Below the pieces are notes generated by a model, which had not been told where the DNA came from, searched no databases, and saw only the letters and a list, made by a program, of their open reading frames with translations. Made by a program: the position numbers and the translations under genes. This document shows positions 1-8,710 of a DNA stretch of 14,891 bases, piece by piece. The DNA comes from Ignavibacteria bacterium UBA2373 (GTDB lineage: Bacteria; Bacteroidota; Ignavibacteria; Kapaibacteriales; UBA961), in the NCBI GenBank assembly GCA_002344005.1, contig DDTD01000013.1:1-14891 (forward strand), in the 5' to 3' direction. Within the stretch, counting starts at the first letter, position 1, and each line of letters starts with the position of its first letter.

Positions 1-29
1 GAGACTCATCACAAACTGAGAAGAATAAC

Positions 30-2474
30 ATGATTTACTTAAAAATCTTTATAATAATTCTAACTTCCTATCATGTTCATGGACAAAGTATTACATTTAA
101 CGTTGTTGATAAAAAAACAAAAGCACCCTTGCCGAGAGCAACGATACTATGCCTAAAATTGAAGGACTCAACAGTTAAAAAAGGATATTATTCCGATGAA
201 AATGGAAAACTGACTATTCCGGAAGAAATTCACAATCTCTATGCGCATTATAAATTCAGTTATGTTGGCTATAAGGACACAATTCTTCAACTTGTCCCTG
301 CTCTAATACAAAGTAAAAAAATAGATATCGAGTTAAGTCAAAATAATTCTACATTTCCGGATGTTGTTGTCGAAGCAAATCGTTCGGCTATGCAAATGAG
401 TGCCGGTAAGAAAATTGTTCACGTAGATGAGACAATTGCGGCAGGCGGTGGTACCGCTATAGATGTACTTCAAACACTTCCGGGAATTACGGTTGATGCA
501 GATGGTAATGTAGCTTTGCGTGGTAATAGTTCTGTCACTCTCATGATTGATAATAAACCGATTCGATTATATGGTGATGCGTCTCAGGTATTAAAGAACT
601 TACCTGCACATGTCATTGAAAATGTAGAAATAGTAACAAATCCCGGTGCTAAGTATGATGCAGAGGGGCAATCCGGCATTGTTAATATTCAATTAAAAAA
701 GAAAAAAGAACCGGGGTTTAACTCTACAATCAATGCAGTATTGGGTAGTATTGATAATTATGGACTTTCGGCGCAATGTAATTCAAATATTGAAGGGTGG
801 AATATTTTTTATGGAGGCGATATTACTCGTGGTAAACATAATCGCATAACGAAAGTTCAAACTCAGTTTTTCGATGATAAAGAAATCATTTCTAATACTA
901 CACGATTGGGATTTCAAAATAATTTTAATGAATATGGCGGTTTAAGATTAGGTGCTGATATTAATGTGCTAGGTAATGATATAATTACACTTAGTAGTGA
1001 TATACGTTCGAGCATAACAACAATTGATATGCCGAATAGAGCCATTGTAAATCAATATCTTACAACTACCCCTGTAAGTTATTTTTCAACAGAATCACAA
1101 ACTACGCTTCCATTTTTGATTGGTTCGGCGGGAATAATCCATAAACATATTTCTGAGGATAAAAGATTTGAAATTTCTAGTGAAATTACATATTTCCCGA
1201 CGAGTTTTGCTCAAGAAGCACAATTTATGAATACTCAAACTGATAATAGTTTTGTGAAATTACCGCAAACTACTTCGTCAATCTATTCAACGAATTTAGA
1301 AGGTATTTCACATTCATGGCTCTTTCAATCTGATATTCTCTTTTCACTAAATGATACTACAAAAATCGAATTTGGTGTAAAATCTTATCTGGAAGGGATT
1401 AAGTCAAATTTTTCTTTCCTTCGTTTTGATAATCTTAGGCAACAATTTATAACAGATCGAAATCAATCAACAACAGCAAATCATCAGGATAATATACATG
1501 CTGCTTACATAACATTTCATTCTTCAGTGGATGAAATTCAATATCAACTTGGTTTCCGAACAGAATATACGACAAATGCGATGTCTAATTTTTTACAAAA
1601 TAATAATGATTCTCTAAACTTTTCCAGACAGTTTATAGATGTTTTTCCTTCAATTTCATTGAGTTATCCATTCTCTGAGTATAGTTCTTTACAAGCATCA
1701 TATTCAAAACGAATACATCGTCCCGAAGGACCATTACTTAATCCTTTTTTAGATAAAACGGACTCACTCATCTGGAGAACAGGTAATCCACAATTAATGC
1801 CGGAATATACTCAGTCCTTTGAGTTCGGTTTCTTGTATCAGTCCGACTTTGGTCTAATCAATAATGAACTGTTTGCCCGATTTACTGATAATGTCATTAA
1901 TCCGCGATTTAGAGAAAAAGTTGATAATATAGTTATTATTGAAAGACCTATGAATATTGGACGAACGATAAACTATGGCGTACAAATAGGCAGTGTGATT
2001 GATATGATGAAAGAAATAAAGTTTAATGCGGACCTATCTTTATTCTATCAGAAAACAGAAGCACGCGATAATGGTGTTGCATATCTGCAACAAAGCTATG
2101 CTTGGATGGGCAAACTTATTACATCGTATATCCTTTCTGAGAATACAGTTTTTCAATTATATGCAGAATATACATCTCCGATTGTTGTTACACAAGGAAA
2201 ACGATTTGAGTTTTCATTCGCAAACTTTGCTATCAAACAAAATTTATATGAGAAGAAATTATCTCTTTCATTTAATTGGATTGATTTTCTCAACACAGCT
2301 CGTTTTGGTGGTTCTGTCGCTGGTGCAAATTTTTCTACCGAATTACAAAACAGAAGAGATTTTACTTATATGACTGCAACACTATCATACAGAATTAATG
2401 AGGCACCGACAAATAATAAACGCAAAGGTAATGAAGGCGGCGGTGGTCTAATCGGTGGTGGTAATACTATGTAA
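30..2474 (+). CDS. TonB-dependent receptor-like outer membrane beta-barrel protein
   Basis: Probable outer membrane transporter or receptor of the Bacteroidota outer membrane beta-barrel family. Residues 1-18 form a signal peptide (MIYLKIFIIILTSYHVHG, then QS). Residues 20-105 look like a carboxypeptidase-regulatory-like beta-sandwich, with the typical VDKKTKAPLPRATI start and FSYVGYKD end. Residues about 125-225 are a TonB plug domain (IDVLQTLPGITVDADGNV, LRGNSSVTLMIDNKPI, NVEIVTNPGAKYDAEGQSGI). The rest, about 230-795, is rich in alternating beta strands and matches a 14-22 strand barrel in size; the last strand is near YMTATLSYRI. The protein then ends in an unusual lysine/glycine-rich tail instead of an aromatic C-terminus. 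No obvious TonB box was identified, so active TonB-driven transport is not certain. The substrate is unknown. The ATG at position 30 gives a good signal peptide; only 29 bases precede it, so its promoter is not visible. It converges with the OmpA gene. Confidence 0.88.
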   Translation: MIYLKIFIIILTSYHVHGQSITFNVVDKKTKAPLPRATILCLKLKDSTVKKGYYSDENGKLTIPEEIHNLYAHYKFSYVGYKDTILQLVPALIQSKKIDIELSQNNSTFPDVVVEANRSAMQMSAGKKIVHVDETIAAGGGTAIDVLQTLPGITVDADGNVALRGNSSVTLMIDNKPIRLYGDASQVLKNLPAHVIENVEIVTNPGAKYDAEGQSGIVNIQLKKKKEPGFNSTINAVLGSIDNYGLSAQCNSNIEGWNIFYGGDITRGKHNRITKVQTQFFDDKEIISNTTRLGFQNNFNEYGGLRLGADINVLGNDIITLSSDIRSSITTIDMPNRAIVNQYLTTTPVSYFSTESQTTLPFLIGSAGIIHKHISEDKRFEISSEITYFPTSFAQEAQFMNTQTDNSFVKLPQTTSSIYSTNLEGISHSWLFQSDILFSLNDTTKIEFGVKSYLEGIKSNFSFLRFDNLRQQFITDRNQSTTANHQDNIHAAYITFHSSVDEIQYQLGFRTEYTTNAMSNFLQNNNDSLNFSRQFIDVFPSISLSYPFSEYSSLQASYSKRIHRPEGPLLNPFLDKTDSLIWRTGNPQLMPEYTQSFEFGFLYQSDFGLINNELFARFTDNVINPRFREKVDNIVIIERPMNIGRTINYGVQIGSVIDMMKEIKFNADLSLFYQKTEARDNGVAYLQQSYAWMGKLITSYILSENTVFQLYAEYTSPIVVTQGKRFEFSFANFAIKQNLYEKKLSLSFNWIDFLNTARFGGSVAGANFSTELQNRRDFTYMTATLSYRINEAPTNNKRKGNEGGGGLIGGGNTM

Positions 2475-2519
2475 ATGATAATGCATAACTATGAGATACA
2501 CACTATTATGAAGTATATT
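2475..2519. other. Convergent intergenic spacer without a clear terminator
   Basis: These 45 bases separate the convergent stops of the barrel protein (+) and the OmpA/TSP3 protein (-). The stretch is AT-rich. I see no GC-rich hairpin with a T-tract in it, so how the two transcripts end is not evident from sequence. Confidence 0.5.
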
Positions 2520-4157
2520 CTAGTCAGATTTTTTGACAAAAAACTCAATACGTCTGTTTTTTGCTTTACCTTTTTCTGTTGTGTTATCTGAAATAGGTTT
2601 CGATGAACCATAACCAACAGCTGATAGTCTTTTTGCAGAAATCCCGTTTAGAATTAGATATTTCATTACTTCTAAAGCACGTAATTCTGAAAGTGATTTA
2701 TTAGCTTCTGCTGTTCCTGTCGCATCAGTATGTCCTCGAATTTCAACAATAATTGAAGGGTTCTTTTTCAACCACTGAGCGACATCATCAAGGATAATTT
2801 CAGACTCAGGTTTAATCTCTGCTTTCGCAGTTTCAAAATTAATTCCAAAAGGCGAATAAGATTGGCCTTCTTTTACGGTAATTTTTTCCCGAATAACCGT
2901 ATCTCGTACAATAAGAGTGTCAAATTTTTGTGGTGCCGGACAGCCGTCATAGGTATTTAATCCGGATAATTTGGGGCATTTATCTAAGGCATCGGGTATG
3001 TTGTCGCCGTCGGTATCAGGAGTGATAGGATTTGTTCCAATCCTAATTTCTTCCGCATCGGGCAATGAATCCGTATCTGTATCTGCTGCTCTCGGATTTG
3101 TGAAAAATATTGCTACTTCATCTGCATCAGAGAGTGAGTCATCATCGGTATCTTTTTTCGTCGGATCAGTAAAATATTTTGTTATCTCTACTATGTCAGG
3201 AATGCCATCGAAATCGGTATCATTCGATAGTGCATTAGTTTTATAGACATAGATTTCATCATAATCAGACATACCGTCATCATCTGAATCTACTGAAAAT
3301 GGATTTAGCCCCATTTTTTCTTCAGTTTCATTGTCAATTCCATCATTATCTACATCGTCGTCATTAAAAAAATACGCTGATAGTTTTATCCCGGATTCAA
3401 TGAAATTATCCGGTAATGTTGGAATCCCGTTCTCATCTATTTGTGCATAGCCATCAAGAAAGTCTGTTTGAATATTTCTGAAAGCAAACTGTGCACCAAT
3501 GGATACTCTACGTGATATATAAAAATCCATACCCACACCACCTGTCCAATGTGTGCTAAAGTTATCTTCATCTTTCCAATCAATATAATTTAATCTGATA
3601 CCTTGATTCGATAGCGGGGCTGATTCTATTTCCTGCGGATAAAAAGCCATGACTGAATAACCCGCAAAAACATAATAATTAATTGGGCTTCTCGGAAATA
3701 TATTTATAAAAATTAAAGGATCGAACACTGTATATTTGGTACTTCTACTTTGTGCAAAATCTAATGCATCAGGATATAAACCAACAGGGAATTGCCTACG
3801 AAAATCATCTCCGAATTTGGGTCTAAATCGCCTATTGTAATCTATTGTGCCATGTGCAATTCTAAAGCCCAAACCTAGCTCCGGAAGAAAGGGCATAAGA
3901 TACCGAGATTGCATACCGATAGTATATCCGAATCGTTCATCGGAAAACTCACCAAAATATTTTGTAAACATACCCAAAGCGCCAATCTCTAATACTCCAT
4001 TTGGGTATAATGTATTTCGTTCATAATATCTTGGCGTAACTTCCTGCGAAGAGGCTTGCGATGCACAGAAAGCAACAAAAACCCATAACAATAGTACATA
4101 ATCTGTTGGTAGTGAATATTTTATCGCAGCGATTTGTTTAAATTTCTTCATCAACAT
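2520..4157 (-). CDS. OmpA-family protein with N-terminal barrel-like region and thrombospondin type 3 repeats
   Basis: Outer membrane protein predicted to tie the outer membrane to peptidoglycan. The first 38 residues form a long signal sequence with a hydrophobic core at YVLLLWVFVAFCAS. Residues about 45-262 have alternating, aromatic-rich strands like a small outer membrane barrel. Residues 266-405 hold about six aspartate-rich repeats of the type DxDxDGxxD (DDDVDNDGIDNETEE, DSDDDGMSDYDE, DTDFDGIPD, DTDDDSLSDADE, DTDTDSLPDAEE, DTDGDNIPDALDKCP), the calcium-binding thrombospondin type 3 pattern. Residues 435-542 are an OmpA C-terminal domain, with FETAKAEIKPES, the GHTD motif at 475-478, SLSELRA, and NRRIEFFV near the end; GHTD and the LSxxRA arginine are the family's peptidoglycan-binding positions. 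It is last of five same-strand genes, 24 bases after the dehydrogenase. There is no clear Shine-Dalgarno sequence; ATG at 4151 (third residue) is an alternative start. Confidence 0.93.
   Translation of the reverse strand: MLMKKFKQIAAIKYSLPTDYVLLLWVFVAFCASQASSQEVTPRYYERNTLYPNGVLEIGALGMFTKYFGEFSDERFGYTIGMQSRYLMPFLPELGLGFRIAHGTIDYNRRFRPKFGDDFRRQFPVGLYPDALDFAQSRSTKYTVFDPLIFINIFPRSPINYYVFAGYSVMAFYPQEIESAPLSNQGIRLNYIDWKDEDNFSTHWTGGVGMDFYISRRVSIGAQFAFRNIQTDFLDGYAQIDENGIPTLPDNFIESGIKLSAYFFNDDDVDNDGIDNETEEKMGLNPFSVDSDDDGMSDYDEIYVYKTNALSNDTDFDGIPDIVEITKYFTDPTKKDTDDDSLSDADEVAIFFTNPRAADTDTDSLPDAEEIRIGTNPITPDTDGDNIPDALDKCPKLSGLNTYDGCPAPQKFDTLIVRDTVIREKITVKEGQSYSPFGINFETAKAEIKPESEIILDDVAQWLKKNPSIIVEIRGHTDATGTAEANKSLSELRALEVMKYLILNGISAKRLSAVGYGSSKPISDNTTEKGKAKNRRIEFFVKKSD
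2943..3362 (-). repeat. Thrombospondin type 3 (calcium-binding) repeat array inside the OmpA gene
   Basis: Protein-level tandem array covering residues 266-405 of the OmpA-family protein. About six copies of roughly 18-25 residues each carry a DxDxDGxxDxxE core followed by a spacer often ending in TNP or similar. The array separates the N-terminal barrel-like region from the C-terminal peptidoglycan-binding domain and would act as a calcium-stiffened linker. At DNA level the copies have diverged. Confidence 0.85.
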
Positions 4158-4181
4158 TTGTTTTATTGAGATTTTCTAACA

Positions 4182-5054
4182 CTATTGTTGTGAATAGTCA
4201 TAAAAACCACTCTGAGTCTTTTTGCCATACATCCCGGCATTGACAATATCTTGCTGCATAGTAGAGGGTGAAAAGCGAGGTTCATTGAAATATTGAGAAT
4301 ATACCGATTTTGTAACCTCTAAATTAACATCATTGCCAATTAAATCCATCAACTCGAATGGTCCCATTTTAAAGCCCCAATTTTTCATGGCTGCATCAAT
4401 GGTCGAAATATCCGCTGCTTGCTCTGTGGCAATGCGCATTGCTTCATTGTAGTAATTTCTGGCAACCCTATTCACAATGAATCCGGGAACATCTTTGGCA
4501 ATAACAGGAACTTTGCCTAATGAAACTGCAAATTTATAGGCAATTTCTATAGCTTGTTCAGAAGTCCGATTTGCCCTTACTATTTCCACTAATTTCATAA
4601 TTTGTGGGGGATTGAAAAAATGTAATCCTAAAAAATTTGCGGGTGATAATCGTGACTTTGCAAGAGCATTTATTGAAATAGAGGAAGTATTGCTGGCTAA
4701 GATTGTATTATCGGAAATACCATGTTGTTCGATGGCGCTAAACAACTCATTTTTTATCTGTAAGTTTTCAATGATTGCTTCGATGATTATATCGCCTTTA
4801 GCAATATCTGACAATGATTGTGTGGCAAATAATCGTTGTTCGGCTGATTGTGCCGCTTCACCTGAGATTTTGCCTTTTTCCACTAATGTCATTAATTGTT
4901 TCTTAATAGTGACTATACTCTGGTCAAGAGCTTTTCCGTCAATGTCATACAGATACGCCGTATAACCGTTTTGAATACATGAGAGGGCAATACCGCGCCC
5001 CATTGTTCCTGAACCGCAGATACTTATTGTTGATGTCATTGCTGTAAAGTCCAT
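4182..5054 (-). CDS. 3-hydroxyacyl-CoA dehydrogenase, 3-hydroxybutyryl-CoA dehydrogenase type
   Basis: Cytoplasmic NAD(P)-dependent enzyme interconverting a 3-hydroxyacyl-CoA and the 3-ketoacyl-CoA, in beta-oxidation or in butyrate/polyhydroxyalkanoate-type C4 metabolism. The N-terminal Rossmann motif is ICGSGTMGRGIA at residues 11-22, with the NAD-ribose acidic residue at YLYDID (34-39). Catalytic residues match the family in identity and spacing: Ser124 in SNTSS, His145 in GLHFFNPP, Glu157 in VEIVR and Asn195 in GFIVNR. The C-terminal helical domain contains GFKMGPFELMDLIGNDV and ends in GKKTQSGFYDYS. At about 285-290 residues it is the length of stand-alone Hbd/PaaH-type enzymes, with no fused hydratase. 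The second methionine (ATG at 5039) starts nearer the Rossmann strand, as in most relatives, and may be the true start. It lies 14 bases after the small exported protein and 24 before OmpA. Chain-length preference cannot be read from sequence. Confidence 0.93.
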   Translation of the reverse strand: MDFTAMTSTISICGSGTMGRGIALSCIQNGYTAYLYDIDGKALDQSIVTIKKQLMTLVEKGKISGEAAQSAEQRLFATQSLSDIAKGDIIIEAIIENLQIKNELFSAIEQHGISDNTILASNTSSISINALAKSRLSPANFLGLHFFNPPQIMKLVEIVRANRTSEQAIEIAYKFAVSLGKVPVIAKDVPGFIVNRVARNYYNEAMRIATEQAADISTIDAAMKNWGFKMGPFELMDLIGNDVNLEVTKSVYSQYFNEPRFSPSTMQQDIVNAGMYGKKTQSGFYDYSQQ

Positions 5055-5068
5055 TGTAAAGATGTCAC

Positions 5069-5659
5069 TTATTTGTTTTCAATATGACAAATATAAAGAG
5101 TACGAACATTGGATAGTGTTCTGATGGGTTTTCCGTCAAGCGGAAAGATAATGCTCATCGGTTGGAAAGCATTTGATATATCTTGAGTTATGTCCTGAAT
5201 TGGCAGATGTAATCTTTTTACGATGACTCCACCTAAGGCATGATCAAGTGCTGAACGTAAGTTGCCCGTATCAGTTAGGCGAAGTGTATCGTTTGTAATA
5301 GTTATCGTGCGTCGTAATAGCAAGATAGCCGGCAGGGGAGATATGTCAGGGCGTATGTCCGCAAGTGTGAAAGTTTGCTTTGTGCCGTCTTCCGATTCTG
5401 CTATGAACACAACTCTTCTTCGGATTGGTTCTGCTATTTTTTCCAAATATGCCGCTACTATATCATGTACATTTATTGCATCAAATTGACCAATTGATTT
5501 CTTCTTTTTTGTGAGAAATTCTGTCGTAATTACGCCCTTAGCTTTCAGTAATTCTGTTTGTGACAGCTTTATTGTTTGCAATGTTGTTAATTGTTGAGCA
5601 TATACTGCCGATGAACATACAACGCATACCATCAATAATACTGTCAATCCTCTTATCAT
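5069..5659 (-). CDS. Small exported protein of unknown function
   Basis: Not recognised with confidence. Starting at the ATG at 5659 it has 196 residues and a clean signal peptide (MIRGLTVLLMVCVVCSS, then AVYA/QQ). A GTG four codons upstream (5671) is in frame but adds a glutamate to the n-region, so I prefer the ATG. The mature part is about 175 residues with alternating hydrophobic strands and no cysteine until near the C-terminus. The order of DAINVHDIVAAYLEK, RVVFIAESEDGTKQTFTLADI, LDGKPIRTL and a closing strand faintly recalls the sulfite-oxidase-type molybdopterin-binding fold, which is often kept in small exported proteins without cofactor. This is weak pattern similarity only. It sits between the IgGFc-like protein gene and the dehydrogenase, 14 bases before the latter, so probably co-transcribed. 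No lipobox is seen. Confidence 0.75.
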   Translation of the reverse strand: MIRGLTVLLMVCVVCSSAVYAQQLTTLQTIKLSQTELLKAKGVITTEFLTKKKKSIGQFDAINVHDIVAAYLEKIAEPIRRRVVFIAESEDGTKQTFTLADIRPDISPLPAILLLRRTITITNDTLRLTDTGNLRSALDHALGGVIVKRLHLPIQDITQDISNAFQPMSIIFPLDGKPIRTLSNVRTLYICHIENK

Positions 5660-5722
5660 TTCTATATTCACATGTAAATATGCATTTTTTATGAACTTTT
5701 ACTCCCACGCTATCGGTGTATC

Positions 5723-8686
5723 TTAGTTTCTGTTGATAATAAACGGATAATTATCTTTATTTGTTCGAAGAATATATAAACCATTGGGCAATGATGAGAT
5801 ATCTATTCTCTCAAATTCACCTTCTTTGATACTATTCGGGGCAATACTTCCCCCGAGTAGTGTAGTAATTTCAATAACTTCTCCTAAATGATTACTGACA
5901 AGTATATAATTATGAGCAGGATTCGGAAAGAGTGTTGTATTATTTTCTGCATTGTCTTGAAGTGATAATACTATAGTGGTGTCGCCGCTTAATATATAAC
6001 CGGTTCTTGATATACCCGGACAGCCATTTGCTGTACCTTCTCTTTGTGATACATTGTTCGAGCCACCGCCTCCGCCCAAGATGAACTGCTTGACATTGCT
6101 GCCCACTTGGTTCATTGTAAAGCCGATTAATCCGCCTCCTCCTCCTCCGCCGGGTCCATCTTTGTGCTGCATAAGCGAGCCTCCGCTGCCTCCGCGAACA
6201 TCTACTATTAATGAGCCGATGATTCTACGGGTGTCTAATATGACGCTTCCGCCTGCGCCACCACCCCCAATGCCATCATAATAGATATTTTTTGTGCTTT
6301 CACCTTGTGATACTATTAACTGATTATCTGCTATAATCTCTTTTGCTTGAATAATAACAATCCCGCCACCATTGCCGCCGCTTGTTCCGGTGTTTTCATT
6401 GGAATGTCCGGCTCCTCCGCCGCCGCCCATAAAGAGTTTATCGGGTGTGAAGCCCAGAGCATAAGCACCTATGCCTTGTGTGGTTGCGCGATTACCTTTA
6501 TAGTCAACGAATCCATAACCGCCATTGCCGCCACAGCCAGCATTGCTGCCGCCCCCGCCGCCTGCATTGTGATTATTACCGCCGCCGCCGCCGGATGCCG
6601 CTGCGCCGCGTCCTGCTCTGTGTTGTGCATTATCCCAACCGTAAATACCTTCGCCTTTTCTGCTGAAACGGGTAGAATCTATGCTGCTTACATATCCTGT
6701 CGTATGTTCCGGTGCGCTTACAGGTGCATTTGCCACAGCTCCACCACGAAAGCCCTTGCCTGTCACATCAATAAACGATGACATTCTTAATGTGCCACCA
6801 ACGGAAAATGCCAATACGCCGCCCACATTACCATCCCACGCTTTGCAGCTTAAAGGTTTGCTCAATGTATAATCCGTGTATTCCGGAATAAGAACCAATT
6901 GTACCTTGCCCGTCGGGTTATACTGATGCTTGAGCGGTGCACTCAATGTCACTTTCTGTGAATCCACCTTGATTACTCGTGCAAACTCATAGTTGCCTGC
7001 ATTACCTATCTCTTCGATGCGTCCGAAATCTGCATTGTCTGTGGTGATGATATTAGCTCCTTGCATTTGTATCATGAGGACTTTATCGCCTGCACAAAGT
7101 CCATTGGAATTATCAATGCTGACTATGGTTCTTTGATTGTCTATACCATTAACCTTGTAATACAAATTAGGTAAGCCCTTTGACAATGTTCTTCTGTCGC
7201 ATGGTTCGGTTGTATCCGGTGGGTCGGGGATAGTAATAGATTCGAAACGCATACCCCCAACATAGCCATAACTTACCGCAGGACCGAAGCCATACACAAA
7301 AACTCCCATGGGGCGTGAACATCGGACAGTGTGGGATGTTGGTGTGACGAACAGATGCACATAAGAGTACGGTGAATTCGGTATATCGGCAAATTGACTG
7401 CGTGCTACTTGCGACTGATCTATCGTCACGCTGTCCAAGGCATTATCATGAACAATTAAGGTTATATAATGTTGATTGTATTCTTTATTACCTTGTTGAA
7501 TAACTTCAGGACAAAGTATAGTACATTCTGATATGTATTGCTCAGTGGGTGGCAAAAACATCATAAATGGATCGCCGTCCGGAAACTCTTGTCCTGTACT
7601 GCCAAAGCCGGATGTCTTTTTATAATACATCGGCATGGATGCCCGAGAAGTTTCTATCACTAATGGGCTGCGTACTTCGCCTTGATAAAACGTTCCTTTA
7701 TTAAGTGTGGCGACGACTGTACCATTCACAGTGACTGTTGTGGAATCGAAAGCAGCAAATACTCTGTATATATCGTTGAGTGTGGGTGTGCCGGTATTGC
7801 TTGGTTGTTGTACGGGAACAAGTATAGCATTCTTACCCCATGTGTCAACACTGGGCAATTGCTCAAAAAGCATATCCCGTGAGCCGCTCTCATCTAAGTT
7901 ATAGGGGACTAATGTTCTTTGATGACCGCTGAATACAGCTATCGGTTTGTTAGACATAATCTGGCTGCCCGATAAATCGGATTGGGCTTCCGGAATATTG
8001 AATGACGCTTGCACTAAATAGGATTCACCTTGGCGTAAATATACGGGAAAGCTCGCTGTGGTTTCTCTGCTTGTCCGACAACGTGGGGTAATCTGCACAA
8101 CAGTAGAGTCCTGTGTTGCCAATACAACAAATTGCGATGGCGTTCTGCTGGTCGTATTATTGAGTATATTGGAATTATACGACGCAATAACATACTGCGT
8201 GCCCAGAACATCGGTGGGCAATATCAATGTTGCATCTGTTGTCGTGCGGGCATGGCTCGTCGCATACACACTAATTTCTTGGTTCGACTCTATATGGAAC
8301 GATTGATCACTTATAGTTTCATCCTGACGGTTCGTAGGATTAAGCCGCTGCAATTCATTAACTCCCACCAGCTCATAATGTCGCCACCAATACGCCAATG
8401 TATATACCTCATTGGGATTCGTAATATTCACGGTTTTTGTGCTGGTCATGCCATTTCTATCAGTACCCCGCACGGTGACTTGAGTGTTTGCGGGTCCTGT
8501 TATGAATACATACAGTGAATCGAAATAATGGGGTGGTGGAAAATTAAAATCATCCAAGTGGAAATTCGGCGGAAAAACAAAGCGGAAATCCTTCCCTTTG
8601 CTATCTTTTGTTGTTGGTTGTGCAGCCGCGTCAAAGCATACAAAAGCGGCTATAATTGCAAGGGCGATACGATAATAAGATTTCAT
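5723..8686 (-). CDS. Secreted IgGFc-binding-like, glycine-rich protein with T9SS type A sorting domain
   Basis: Large predicted type IX secretion cargo, surface-attached or released. A signal peptide covers residues 1-22 (IALAIIAAFVCFDAAA, then QP). Residues about 50-490 resemble the bacterial IgGFc-binding N-terminal domain: LYVFITGPANTQVTV, SVYATSHARTTTDATLILP, IAVFSGHQRTLVP and QLPSVDTWGKNAILVP are its typical strand motifs. Residues 504-910 are one copy of the glycine-rich module (module C): an entry domain with NGLCAGDKVLMIQMQGA and VTGKGFRGG, then runs of 4-7 glycines. Residues 917-987 form the sorting domain, starting LFPNPAHNYILV and ending SSLPNGLYILRT...IINRN. There is no catalytic motif, so a binding, adhesive or structural role is likely; IgG binding itself is not implied. 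The start is 24 bases after the Kelch gene, so the two are probably co-transcribed. No Shine-Dalgarno sequence is visible. Confidence 0.88.
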   Translation of the reverse strand: MKSYYRIALAIIAAFVCFDAAAQPTTKDSKGKDFRFVFPPNFHLDDFNFPPPHYFDSLYVFITGPANTQVTVRGTDRNGMTSTKTVNITNPNEVYTLAYWWRHYELVGVNELQRLNPTNRQDETISDQSFHIESNQEISVYATSHARTTTDATLILPTDVLGTQYVIASYNSNILNNTTSRTPSQFVVLATQDSTVVQITPRCRTSRETTASFPVYLRQGESYLVQASFNIPEAQSDLSGSQIMSNKPIAVFSGHQRTLVPYNLDESGSRDMLFEQLPSVDTWGKNAILVPVQQPSNTGTPTLNDIYRVFAAFDSTTVTVNGTVVATLNKGTFYQGEVRSPLVIETSRASMPMYYKKTSGFGSTGQEFPDGDPFMMFLPPTEQYISECTILCPEVIQQGNKEYNQHYITLIVHDNALDSVTIDQSQVARSQFADIPNSPYSYVHLFVTPTSHTVRCSRPMGVFVYGFGPAVSYGYVGGMRFESITIPDPPDTTEPCDRRTLSKGLPNLYYKVNGIDNQRTIVSIDNSNGLCAGDKVLMIQMQGANIITTDNADFGRIEEIGNAGNYEFARVIKVDSQKVTLSAPLKHQYNPTGKVQLVLIPEYTDYTLSKPLSCKAWDGNVGGVLAFSVGGTLRMSSFIDVTGKGFRGGAVANAPVSAPEHTTGYVSSIDSTRFSRKGEGIYGWDNAQHRAGRGAAASGGGGGNNHNAGGGGGSNAGCGGNGGYGFVDYKGNRATTQGIGAYALGFTPDKLFMGGGGGAGHSNENTGTSGGNGGGIVIIQAKEIIADNQLIVSQGESTKNIYYDGIGGGGAGGSVILDTRRIIGSLIVDVRGGSGGSLMQHKDGPGGGGGGGLIGFTMNQVGSNVKQFILGGGGGSNNVSQREGTANGCPGISRTGYILSGDTTIVLSLQDNAENNTTLFPNPAHNYILVSNHLGEVIEITTLLGGSIAPNSIKEGEFERIDISSLPNGLYILRTNKDNYPFIINRN
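5957..7177 (-). repeat. Glycine-rich module C (third copy of the shared module)
   Basis: Residues 504-910 of the 987-residue protein. It begins LPNLYYKVNGI and continues NGLCAGDKVLMIQMQGA, GNYEFARV, KVQLVLIPEY, LSCKAWDGNVGGVLAFSV, FIDVTGKGFRGG, FSRKGEGIYGW, AGRGAAASGGGGGNNHNAG, GGGGGAGHSNE, GGGIVIIQAKEI, DVRGGSGGS, DGPGGGGGGGLIGFT. It aligns end to end with module B of the preceding gene and less closely with module A. Cysteines at residues 530, 614, 718 and 889 have counterparts in B. Confidence 0.9.
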
Positions 8687-8710
8687 AACTATACTACAAA
8701 GTGCGGTGGT

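Noticed and set aside
2026..2373. 115-codon plus-strand frame inside the barrel protein gene
   Set aside because: It overlaps strand-rich coding sequence of the 814-residue protein in another frame and has no recognisable features.
2522..2537. Short inverted repeat GTCA...TGAC near the OmpA stop
   Set aside because: The stem is only four bases and lies inside the coding region, too weak for a terminator.
6347..6781. Plus-strand open frames opposite the glycine modules (also 6054-6281, 9072-9317, 9470-9670, 10616-11050)
   Set aside because: They are mirror images of GC-rich glycine codons (proline-, alanine- or arginine-rich products), lie fully inside well-supported minus-strand genes, and have no signal peptide or family motif.
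5723..8686. A true immunoglobulin-binding function for the IgGFc-like protein
   Set aside because: The domain name comes from a eukaryotic protein; bacterial members are widespread and nothing in the sequence shows IgG binding.
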